A stretch of 64,000 nucleotides of DNA from Hormoscilla sp. GM7CHS1pb (GTDB lineage Bacteria; Cyanobacteriota; Cyanobacteriia; Cyanobacteriales; Desertifilaceae): positions 434,001 through 498,000 of the forward strand of contig JACONN010000006.1 of the NCBI GenBank assembly GCA_014323675.1, in the 5' to 3' direction. The notes under the pieces are model-generated. The model was not told where the DNA came from and did no database searches. It saw only the letters and a list, made by a program, of their open reading frames with translations. Shown one piece after another: positions 56,911-64,000 of this stretch. Made by a program: the position numbers and the translations under genes. How positions within the stretch are numbered: the stretch's first letter is position 1; every line of letters starts with the position of its first letter.

Positions 56911-58305
56911 TTACAAATTGCTTTGGATCGTTTCCCGGTACTGACTCTTTTGCTTGATGCCTTGATATTGATGGATTAATTCCTTGTCCTTGAAGAACTG
57001 AACGGTGGGAGTACCGGTGACACCAGCATTTTCAGCAATCTCGGGATCTTGTTCGATGTCAATCTCTACATAGTGGATCTTGTTATCAAACTCATCTACT
57101 ACCTTACTTAAGATGGGTTTGAGAGTGTGACAAGGACGGCAGATAGGCGTAGAGTATTTTACCATAATCAAGCGATCGCTCTCATGAAAAAGCTTGCGCA
57201 GGGCATAACCCCCCTCATGTCGCGTCGCTGCAATGTCAAAGGTATCAGATTTTTGAGGACTAAAGTCCTCACTACGAACATTAGTTTCGGGTTGCTTCTC
57301 AGTGTTTGTAGTAAGCGCTTTAGCGCTTTCCCCTTGATGGAACTCCTGGGCCAACCCATTGGCCGAGAGCCATCTTTCTGCTAACATTGCCCCCATACAG
57401 CCGCTACCAGCAGCAGTCACGGCCTGACGAAACTCGCGGTCTTGCACGTCACCCACAGCATAGACCCCCTCCACGCTAGTTTCCACCGAACCGGGTTTAG
57501 TCACAACGTAACCCACCTCATCCAGTTCCAGTTGGCCTTGGAAAAGTTGAGTATTGGGGGTGTGACCAATAGCATAGAACAGACCGCCAGCAGGTAACTC
57601 CCTAATTTCGCCCGTCTGGTTATTTTTCACCTTCACCCCTTGCATCTTGCCATTGGCACCGAATACGTCCACTGCCTCGGTATGCCAGTGGACCGTGATT
57701 TTGGGGTTATGCAAGACTCGGTCTTGCATGGCCTTAGAAGCCCGCATCTGGTCCCGGCGCACTAGCATATGTACGTGAGAGCCATACTTGGTCAGATAGA
57801 CTGCTTCTTCTGCCGCCGTGTCACCTGCACCAATGACCACCAACTCTACTCCCTTAAATATGGGACTGGCACCATCACAAATAGCACAAGCCGAGATGCC
57901 CTGATTCCAGAACTTTTCCTCAGAGGGCAGTCCCAACCGTTTTGCAGTGGCACCGGTGGCGATGACAATGCTGTGGGTGAGTAATGCCCGTTCGTCCGAT
58001 CGGGCGATAAAGGGACGCTGGCTCAAGTCAACAGATACCACATCTTCAGTATATAGCTCCGCCCCCCAGCGCACCGCTTGAGCCTTCATTCTGTCCATCA
58101 GTTGCGGGCCCGTAATGCCGTCTGGGAAGCCAGGATAATTCTCCACTTCTGTCGTGGTCATCAGCTGACCGCCAGGAATACCACCCATTTGGTAGCCTTC
58201 AAAGACGACTGGTTTGAGGTTGGCACGACCAGCGTAGATCGCCGCCGTGTAGCCAGCAGGACCAGAACCAATGATTACCAAGTTTTCTACTGTCGGGCTT
58301 GCCAT
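56911..58305 (-). CDS. NADPH-thioredoxin reductase fused to thioredoxin (NTRC type)
   Basis: In this 464-residue protein, residues 1-320 are a thioredoxin reductase: FAD-binding IIGSGPAGYTAAIYAGRANL, redox site ACAICDG (CxxC) near 138-141, NADPH-binding VVIGAGDTAAEEAVYL, and the C-terminal FAD motif GVYAVGDVQDREFRQAVTAA. Residues about 360-464 are a thioredoxin domain with CRPC (TPICRPCHTLKPI) and TGTPTVQFFKD. NTRC reduces 2-Cys peroxiredoxin in cyanobacteria and plastids. The linker (about 324-350) is encoded by two palindromic repeats in frame (GACTAAAGTCCTC and the 31-bp GTAAGCGCTTTAGCGC families). Confidence 0.92.
   Translation of the reverse strand: MASPTVENLVIIGSGPAGYTAAIYAGRANLKPVVFEGYQMGGIPGGQLMTTTEVENYPGFPDGITGPQLMDRMKAQAVRWGAELYTEDVVSVDLSQRPFIARSDERALLTHSIVIATGATAKRLGLPSEEKFWNQGISACAICDGASPIFKGVELVVIGAGDTAAEEAVYLTKYGSHVHMLVRRDQMRASKAMQDRVLHNPKITVHWHTEAVDVFGANGKMQGVKVKNNQTGEIRELPAGGLFYAIGHTPNTQLFQGQLELDEVGYVVTKPGSVETSVEGVYAVGDVQDREFRQAVTAAGSGCMGAMLAERWLSANGLAQEFHQGESAKALTTNTEKQPETNVRSEDFSPQKSDTFDIAATRHEGGYALRKLFHESDRLIMVKYSTPICRPCHTLKPILSKVVDEFDNKIHYVEIDIEQDPEIAENAGVTGTPTVQFFKDKELIHQYQGIKQKSQYRETIQSNL
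57256..57333. repeat. Two palindromic repeats forming the NTRC linker
   Basis: GAGGACTAAAGTCCTCACTAC at about 57256-57276 belongs to the same family as the 13624 palindrome. TGTTTGTAGTAAGCGCTTTA + GCGCTTTCCCC at 57303-57333 matches the 31-bp array unit at 52139. Both are translated. Confidence 0.85.
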
Positions 58306-58491
58306 AGCAGTTATCCCAACTCACAATGACTATGACTAATATAGCCCAATTGGTGGAAAAAGGCAATGAGGACTGTCTGCCCCGTAGGTTAAACTGTTCG
58401 GACCCGGTTCGCCTCGCTTATTCACCCAGCGCAACATAATAAGCAAATATGCCTTCCCAGGCTGAGCCCAGGAAGGAGAGGGAATAAGGCC

Positions 58492-59745
58492 TTACAGCAC
58501 GTCGAAGGATTGCATCTGATCATTAATTCCCGGAACAGTAGTAAGGGTGATATCTTCGCTTACTACACCCAAGAAGGATTGCAGGTGCTCATTAATTGCC
58601 GAAGCAGTAGTACGGGTGGCACCTTCGCTTATTGCACCCGAGATCAAAGCCTGATCTTCAAACCCGAGAGCATGGCGCAGGAATAAAATGCCATCAGTTA
58701 ACGCTCCTGCCGTGCCATTGCCATCTATATCTAACATCATGTCCCCTACTTCATCCAAGTAGGTAACAATTTCTGATGGATCGCGAGTGGCACCTTCACC
58801 TACAACATCTTTAGTCAAAGTCTCTCCCCTGAACCCGAAGAGATAACGTATGGCTACAAGACCGTCAGTTAACGCATCTATAGCTCCATTCCCATCAATG
58901 TCCAGTGTAGGTGGACGCGAGGTGGAATCGGGGGAGGTTAATGCAATGAAACTGGGGACAAAGTTGCTATTTACAGGCAGGTTATCTGGGTTGGCACTAA
59001 AGTTGATCTGCGTCTCTTCAAACCCTGGTAGTGCTGTGAAGTTGGCCCTGTAAAGGGTAAGATTGGAATTGTTGGGCCATTTTCCTTCTGCATCTATCCA
59101 AGCTTGCAGGATGTATTTGTCTGTGTTCGGGTCGCTGTCCAAACCCCCGTTGGTAATCGGATCGTCTAAGACTGCACTTATAGGTTGCGCGCCCAAAGGA
59201 AAGCGCTCGGTCAGACCAGTGATTGGATCGAATGCTACTTGAGAGCTGTCCCAATGCATGCCAAAAGCTATTCCTGTGGTGGAAGTTTCCGCAGGTTCGG
59301 TAGAGTAGTTGACATCAAAGCTGATGCTCGTGTTTGGTTCTACTGCTTTGGTTGGTTCTGAAGGGGTGATTTTCAGTTGAATGACTTCTTCAGAGGTTAC
59401 TGTAGTGTCCTCCTCCGGAGTGTCGAAAGCTGTGGTGTCTTCGTTGACGTCGTTGATGTTAATGGTCAAGTTCTCTGAGTAACTCTCTCCTTCCGCATCG
59501 GTAGTTTGAACGCGGATGCTGTAACTGGACTGAGTCTCAAAGTCTGGGGAACTGTTGATTTGCAGTTGGTCCTCGACAATGGTGAAGGCAGCGTTATCCG
59601 TATCTCCTGCACCCGCTACTAACTGGTAGGTAAAGGTATCCTCTGTATCCGGGTCGGTTTGGGTGAGGGCTGGACCGAGGTCGGGTCTGGTGGTGTAGGG
59701 GGAGTTGCCGATGGCTTTTTTGATGATGCGATAGCGGAAGGCCAT
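58492..59745 (-). CDS. Cadherin/cohesin-like and dockerin-like repeat protein, probably N-truncated
   Basis: In this 417-residue protein a cadherin-like domain (TFTYQLVAGAGDTDNAAFTI, YSIRVQTTDAEGESYSENLT) occupies about 30-110. A beta-rich cohesin-like domain (SISFDVNYSTEPAETSTTGI, ALPGFEETQINFS) spans about 135-275. Two dockerin/EF-hand-like repeats follow (DIDGNGAIDALTDGLVAIRY and DIDGNGTAGALTDGILFLRH, about 280-385). There is no signal peptide: the N-terminus (MAFRYRIIKKAIGNSPYTTR) begins inside what should be a cadherin repeat, so the 5' end is probably lost. Calcium-binding, presumably exported in its intact form. Confidence 0.75.
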   Translation of the reverse strand: MAFRYRIIKKAIGNSPYTTRPDLGPALTQTDPDTEDTFTYQLVAGAGDTDNAAFTIVEDQLQINSSPDFETQSSYSIRVQTTDAEGESYSENLTININDVNEDTTAFDTPEEDTTVTSEEVIQLKITPSEPTKAVEPNTSISFDVNYSTEPAETSTTGIAFGMHWDSSQVAFDPITGLTERFPLGAQPISAVLDDPITNGGLDSDPNTDKYILQAWIDAEGKWPNNSNLTLYRANFTALPGFEETQINFSANPDNLPVNSNFVPSFIALTSPDSTSRPPTLDIDGNGAIDALTDGLVAIRYLFGFRGETLTKDVVGEGATRDPSEIVTYLDEVGDMMLDIDGNGTAGALTDGILFLRHALGFEDQALISGAISEGATRTTASAINEHLQSFLGVVSEDITLTTVPGINDQMQSFDVL

Positions 59746-59977
59746 ATTTTTTCTTCATGATCAGAGCATGGGCTAGATCCTATTGTGGCAGTTTCTGCGA
59801 GTCTTGGCAACCGCTTCTCAAAATCTCTGCCCAGGGACTGTCCGGAAGGTATCTTTGCTTGCGGGAGAAATGCACCATTTCGGGACTCTGTTGAAAGCCC
59901 CGACAGATGCTCCAATTTTTATGTTAGGGCATTTAATCAGACATGATATTACCTGTCCGATTCTCAATTTCCAATTC

Positions 59978-61792
59978 TCAATTCCCCAACATCTGCAACT
60001 TATACAAACTAGCATACAAACCATTTTGCTGTAATAATTGCTCGTGACTACCTGATTCTATCAGCTCGCCTCGCTTCAGCACCAAAATTCTGTCTACATT
60101 CCGAATTGTCGAGAGTCGGTGAGCAATGATAATCGCCGTCCGTCCTACTAATAACTGGTCTAATGCTTGTTGAATTAAAGCTTCTGTACCCACATCCAGA
60201 TTCGCAGTTGCTTCGTCTAGGACTAAAATCCTCGGGTCGCGAATTGCTACCCGGGCAAAGGCTAATAGTTGCTTTTGACCGCTGGAAAGATTCGTCCCCC
60301 GCTGTCGCAGTTCCGTATCGTAACCTTGAGGTAGTTGTTCGATAAAACTGGCAACATTGGTTATTTGCGCTGCTTTCTGAATTTCTGCCAACTCATAACT
60401 TTCTCCTAGGGAGATGTTGCTCTTGATATCTCCCGCAAACAGAAACCCATCTTGGAGAATTACTCCTAGGTGACGGCGCAATGCTGTTTGGCGCAAGTCT
60501 CGGATATCAATGCCATCTACGAGTATGCGCCCGTGGGTGGCATCATATAGTCGGCATAGTAGCCTGATTATCGAACTTTTGCCCGCACCTGTCGGACCCA
60601 CTAAGGCGACTTTTTCTCCCGGATGGATGGTAAAGTTCAGGTTTTTCAGGACATATTCATCTTTTTTGTAAGCAAACCAGACATTCTCAAACCTAATTTC
60701 CCCGGTTTGATTGTTGCTTGCTGTCGGATGCTGTACGGGATGAACGAGTTCTGGATCGCGGATTTCTATGGGCTCGTCCATGATGTCGCTGATGCGCTCG
60801 ATGGCTGTAAATCCCGCTTGAAACATGGTGAATTTTTCCGCAAAGCGCCGCAAGGGGTCGAACAGACGGGGCGCAAACAGGATAAATTCTGCTAGGATGC
60901 CAAACTTCAGGTTGGACTGCATCACTAAGATACTGCCCATCCACAGCACTCCCCCGATCGCGGCTAGAGAAATCCACTCTAGAGTAGCAGAAATTGCTGA
61001 ATCGTGAAAGATAGTTTTGTCTATCTCTTTGATATATTGCTGGTTGGTACGGCGAAATAATTCGCCATTAAACTGTTCGCGGCGGAACAACTGCACCACA
61101 TCGATGCCCACAATATTTTCTTGCAGTTGGGAGTTGAGGGCCGAAAGTTCTTCCCTGGCTTTATAATTGGCTTGGCGATATTGATGTTGGAAGTAAATAA
61201 TCAGGCCAGTCACCGGCAGCAACATCAGCACTAGCAAGCTTGCTAGTTGCCATTGCTGGAAAAACATGATAATGATAATGGCGATAATCGAAAATATATC
61301 GTTTACTATCCCGATCGCGCCTGTAGAAAACACCTCTCCCAAGGCTTCCACATCACTGGTGAGACGGGTAATTAATTTCCCGACGGGGGTGCGGTCAAAA
61401 AATCTTACCGCCAGAGAGGTGACATGGTCGAACAAATCATTTCTAATATCAGCAGTAATTTGCTGTCCGATTTTCTGTACCAGATAGCCCTGGATCCCCA
61501 GGAAAAATAGCCGGAAGGCGATCGTCCCTAAGAGCAACCCTCCGAGAATATTTAAGCCTGATGATAGAGTGCGGTCTGCAATTATTGCCCAGGTTGGCTC
61601 ATTTTTAATCAAAGAGACTGCCTGTCCGACGATCAGGGGTTGAACGGCACCTGCTAATGATAAGGGCACCAATAGCAGCATCGAAACCGCCAGCAGCGGT
61701 CCCTGGCGACGGGCATAAGGCACTAATCGCAGGAATAGTCGCCAGTCACTTTCCCGACGGTTTTTGACAACTTTTGGTGATTTTTTAGTCAT
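59978..61792 (-). CDS. ABC exporter, fused membrane and ATPase domains (MsbA/MdlB-like)
   Basis: This 604-residue half-transporter has six membrane segments in residues about 30-320 (DPLRRFAEKFTMFQAGFTAI ends the domain). The ATPase has Walker A GPTGAGKSS, the signature LSSGQKQLLAFARVAI, Walker B ILVLDEATANLD and an H-loop (IIIAHRLSTI). The type is that of lipid/multidrug exporters. The signature reads LSSGQ as in the family. Function in this organism is not determined by context: the neighbours are a GNAT pseudogene and hisG. Confidence 0.9.
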   Translation of the reverse strand: MTKKSPKVVKNRRESDWRLFLRLVPYARRQGPLLAVSMLLLVPLSLAGAVQPLIVGQAVSLIKNEPTWAIIADRTLSSGLNILGGLLLGTIAFRLFFLGIQGYLVQKIGQQITADIRNDLFDHVTSLAVRFFDRTPVGKLITRLTSDVEALGEVFSTGAIGIVNDIFSIIAIIIIMFFQQWQLASLLVLMLLPVTGLIIYFQHQYRQANYKAREELSALNSQLQENIVGIDVVQLFRREQFNGELFRRTNQQYIKEIDKTIFHDSAISATLEWISLAAIGGVLWMGSILVMQSNLKFGILAEFILFAPRLFDPLRRFAEKFTMFQAGFTAIERISDIMDEPIEIRDPELVHPVQHPTASNNQTGEIRFENVWFAYKKDEYVLKNLNFTIHPGEKVALVGPTGAGKSSIIRLLCRLYDATHGRILVDGIDIRDLRQTALRRHLGVILQDGFLFAGDIKSNISLGESYELAEIQKAAQITNVASFIEQLPQGYDTELRQRGTNLSSGQKQLLAFARVAIRDPRILVLDEATANLDVGTEALIQQALDQLLVGRTAIIIAHRLSTIRNVDRILVLKRGELIESGSHEQLLQQNGLYASLYKLQMLGN

Positions 61793-61856
61793 TTATAACC
61801 CTTATTGTGAGATATGACAGAGGGGCAGATACTCTCCCAATCTAGCCTAGGATAGC

Positions 61857-62368
61857 ATGATACATGAGATCGAAACAACCAGGCTGCTACTGAGATTGTT
61901 TACCCCGGATGATTTAATATACTTGTATCGCATCTATCGCGATCGGCAGGTAATGAAGTATGTCGGCATTGGCGCCAGAACCTTAACTGAGACTGAAGCG
62001 GTACTCTACGATCGACCATTGGCAGCAACATGGTTTCGGCATGTGGGCCGAGGTTGACAAAAAGGACAATCGGACGATCGGGCGCTGCGGGCTTTGTTTT
62101 CTAGATAACACTCCCGAAGTTGAGCTGGGTTACGTGCTAGACAAGGCTTATTGGGGCAGAGGCTTGGCTACAGAAGCTGCTCGTGCTAGTCTTAAGTATG
62201 GGTTTGCAGAACTGAAACTGGAACGAATTGTGTCATCCCGAAAACCTGGCCTCCCAACGGGTGATGCAGAAACTCGGGATGAAATTTGATGCATACGCCC
62301 ACTACTACAACACTGATGTGGTACTATATGCTCTAGAGACCGATCGGCACAGATCAAACCATAGCTAA
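61857..62368 (+). pseudogene. GNAT N-acetyltransferase (RimJ/RimL-like), two frameshifts
   Basis: Frame one gives TTRLLLRLFTPDDLIYLYRI and QVMKYVGIGARTLTETEAVL. After a small deletion near 62010 the second frame gives HWQQHGFGMWAEVDKKDNRT, GYVLDKAYWGRGLATEAARA and LKYGFAELKLERIV. After another slip near 62235 a third frame gives PENLASQRVMQKLGMKFDAY, HYYNTDVVLYALE. The acetyl-CoA-binding GRGLATEA is intact. These slips are not at G runs, so real decay is likely. The 3' end overlaps the convergent hisG gene. Confidence 0.8.
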
Positions 62369-62998
62369 GGTAGTAGCACGCAACTGGGCAATCAAATCAT
62401 TCAGACCGTCCAGATTGAGGCGATAACTGAGAGGATGGGCAATCAACCTTGCCGTACTTTCAAACAAAAGTTCCAGCTCAACTAAACCATTTTCTCGGAG
62501 GGTGCGACCCGTGGAAACCAAATCCACGATCGCCTCTGACATGCCCGTAATCGGCCCCAATTCTACCGAACCATAAAGGGGGATAATTTCCACTGGCAAG
62601 TCGATACTGTGGAAATATTCCCGGGCGCAGTAGACAAACTTCGAGGCCACCCGACAGTGAGGCGGTAGTTCCAAGGCCGACTGGTAACCACTAGACTTCT
62701 TGACCGCGATCGACATGCGACATTTGCCAAACCCCAGGTCTGCCAAGTTAGCGACTAATGGTTTTTTCTCCCGCAAGACATCGTAACCCACCATCCCTAA
62801 CTGGGCTTGACCGTATTCTACATACACCGGTACATCCTGAGCCCGCACTAACAGGGCTTTAGCAGTATGAGTGGGGTCTTCTATCTGCAATTGGCGGCCC
62901 GAGGAGTCCAGAAAGGCGCTGAAATCTAAGCCTACTGCTTGCAACAGCAAGATGCTATCCTCTAGCAGTGCGCCTTTGGGTAAGGCAACTGTAATCAT
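62354..62998 (-). CDS. hisG: ATP phosphoribosyltransferase, short form
   Basis: The 214-residue HisG catalytic subunit of the short type (no C-terminal regulatory domain) begins MITVALPKGALLEDSILLLQ. It has VYVEYGQAQLGMVGYDVLRE, the PRPP-binding SEAIVDLVSTGRTLRENGLV, and the C-terminus IAQLRATTLAMV. It catalyses the first step of histidine synthesis. Short HisG needs HisZ for activity and feedback inhibition; hisZ is not in the window. Confidence 0.94.
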   Translation of the reverse strand: MITVALPKGALLEDSILLLQAVGLDFSAFLDSSGRQLQIEDPTHTAKALLVRAQDVPVYVEYGQAQLGMVGYDVLREKKPLVANLADLGFGKCRMSIAVKKSSGYQSALELPPHCRVASKFVYCAREYFHSIDLPVEIIPLYGSVELGPITGMSEAIVDLVSTGRTLRENGLVELELLFESTARLIAHPLSYRLNLDGLNDLIAQLRATTLAMV

Positions 62999-63119
62999 AT
63001 CCTTTTGTTCGTGGTTAATCGTTCATGGTTGATGGTTCATGGTTCCTTGCCAATTGTCAATTGGCAAGGCGAAAATATGTCATAATGTCAACAACATGTA
63101 TAAACTCTGGAGTTAGCCA

Positions 63120-63233
63120 ATGAAAAACATAGTCATTTCTCTACCCAACTCCCAGGGAGTCTATTTGAGCTTCTATAATCGATCTGATTCGTCATCAGGA
63201 AATATCTTCACGCTGTTGGATATCGTCTTTTAG
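63120..63233 (+). CDS. Short ORF ending at a MITE boundary
   Basis: ATG at 63120 with GGAG eight bases upstream begins MKNIVISLPNSQGVYLSFYN and stops after 37 residues at TAG 63231-63233, exactly where the MITE-like element starts. It may be the 5' end of a gene truncated by that insertion. No domain is recognisable. Confidence 0.3.
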   Translation: MKNIVISLPNSQGVYLSFYNRSDSSSGNIFTLLDIVF

Positions 63234-63350
63234 CGTTGCACATTTTGGGGATGATAATCTTTTTGCACCAGCAAAACGCTACTGAAAGTCGCTTGTAGTC
63301 TATGTTTAAAACTATTGCAACTATGTCTATCATCCCGGACGAAGTGCAAC
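63233..63350. mobile_element. MITE-like element (GCGTTGCAC family)
   Basis: The left end GCGTTGCACATTTTGGGGAT + GATA and right end TATCATCCCGGACGAAGTGCAAC share the terminal and subterminal inverted motifs of the element at 10823. CTTTTA occurs at both borders but the duplication is not clean. It interrupts the DUF416 remnant on its right side. Confidence 0.7.
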
Positions 63351-63530
63351 TTTTATTGCGGCATCTACAGACTTGCCTTGCAAGACTTGCCAAACTTCGT
63401 CTAAAGCTTTTCTAAGCAGGGCAGGATTGCCCCAGTTTTCCCTGCGGCAAAAAGCATTATAGGTGGGCAAAAGTCGCTCGCAACAAGCTGCCGCAAAACG
63501 CTACTCTATGTATTGGCGGCAGCTTTTCTA
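63351..63530 (-). pseudogene. DUF416 family protein remnant
   Basis: On the minus strand, LPPIHRVAF is followed after one surplus T (TTTT near 63500) by AAACCERLLPTYNAFCRREN, WGNPALLRKALDEVWQVLQG and KSVDAAI, then the MITE-like element at 63233-63350. This is the N-terminal part of a DUF416 protein (roughly 190 residues normally). The 3' remainder is not found beyond the MITE. Function of DUF416 is unknown. Confidence 0.7.
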
Positions 63531-63608
63531 ATTATTGTTTTACCGGCTTGCTATAGTTCAAAAAATCTAATTTCATTCTTTGATTCTACTTGCAAACGAT
63601 CGACCAAT

Positions 63609-64000
63609 CTAACCAAACATGGGAATCTGTTCGGAGATCGTCGCCGTACCCGGATAAATCTTGCGACTCCCCTTGGGAACTTCTATCCAACCCAAGTCTT
63701 GCAGGCGATTGACTAAATTGGAGATACTTACCCCCAACTCCGAACGCAGGGCGTACAGATTAGACCATTTGGTTAAATCCCTTCCCTGGCATTTCTCGGA
63801 CAGGATAGACCTCGGCATTAGCAGACAACTGGCAAAATACTGCGCTTGCCATTCGATCAACTCTACTTTGTCTAGACCGCTATTGGCACGACAGACAAAT
63901 TGCTGCGGCCCGTCCGCTGCATTCTCATACTCCAACTCTTCGGTCTCCACGTCTAGAAGAGAGTAGTTAATGTGCAGCATCCAATGTCCGATTTCATGGG
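63609..64000 (-). CDS. ImmA/IrrE family metallopeptidase (cut by window edge)
   Basis: The frame is open to the window edge. The first visible codons read HEIGHW (63983-63998), the zinc-binding HExxH of ImmA/IrrE (DUF955, COG2856) peptidases, followed by MLHINYSLLDVETEELEYEN, the conserved EWQAQYFASCLLMPRSIL and a winged-helix-like C-terminus (LRSELGVSISNLVNRLQDLG). Members cleave phage-type or toxin-linked repressors, often encoded upstream. About 130 residues are visible, and the N-terminal part lies outside. The upstream partner gene, if any, is also outside. Confidence 0.85.
   Translation of the reverse strand, partial: HEIGHWMLHINYSLLDVETEELEYENAADGPQQFVCRANSGLDKVELIEWQAQYFASCLLMPRSILSEKCQGRDLTKWSNLYALRSELGVSISNLVNRLQDLGWIEVPKGSRKIYPGTATISEQIPMFG

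Overview
The window comes from a cyanobacterium, most likely a filamentous one. The evidence is the very frequent HIP1-type octamer (GCGATCGC and variants) together with cyanobacterial marker genes: a CpcT/CpeT bilin lyase (29260-29856), the sulfolipid pair sqdB/sqdX (35727-38207), an NTRC-type thioredoxin reductase fused to thioredoxin (56911-58305), a TIGR03943/permease pair, an FtsH protease and several conserved cyanobacterial hypothetical proteins. No rRNA and no intact tRNA was seen.

Layout. 1-4100: the right end of a possible DNA-modification/defence locus (small protein plus DndD-like SMC ATPase), followed by decayed DNA with an Uma2 pseudogene cut by a MITE-like element and a glycosyltransferase stub. 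4092-7226: a 1044-aa acidic repetitive protein of unknown function. 8212-10757: Crp/Fnr regulator, DUF2232 membrane protein and a CobT-like TIGR00303 protein. 11346-18757: small coiled-coil protein, Tat-type solute-binding lipoprotein, membrane-anchored beta-propeller protein, TIGR03943 protein plus permease, XPB-like helicase. 19114-26932: two very large tandem Ig-like (VCBS/cadherin-like) RTX surface or secreted proteins. 27430-34264: rpsN, cpcT and a graveyard of mobile DNA (ISAzo13-like, ADP-ribosylglycohydrolase remnant, group II intron, IS605-type TnpB). 34397-43201: phytase-like lipoprotein, sqdX, sqdB, deoC, recO, a glycosyltransferase. 43202-46447: repeats, IS1634 remnant, broken WD40 gene, DUF433/PIN-like pair. 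46650-54030: KefB-type antiporter, UPF0175, Uma2, ftsH (frameshifted), a 31-bp repeat array, an ftsH fragment and an SH3 protein. 55001-64000: ROK kinase, frameshifted dipeptide-type ABC permease, NTRC, a cadherin/dockerin protein, an MsbA-type ABC exporter, a GNAT pseudogene, hisG, a DUF416 remnant and a partial ImmA/IrrE peptidase.

The most striking property is the load of short palindromic repeats. At least six families occur (26-bp CGTTCCC...GGGAACG, 50-bp, 69-bp, 70-bp, 31-bp, and GCAGCGTGGCGCAGCC-like). Several sit inside open reading frames without breaking them (the 1044-aa protein, recO, NTRC, the beta-propeller protein), which resembles the Rickettsia palindromic elements. Three MITE-like elements show recognisable target-site duplications or precise boundaries.

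A second pattern needs caution. Six separate frameshifts (tandem-Ig protein, group II intron ORF, ftsH, ABC permease twice, ADP-ribosylglycohydrolase) are each repaired by adding one G to a G run (C on the opposite strand). Some of these 'pseudogenes' may therefore be homopolymer errors in the assembly rather than real lesions.
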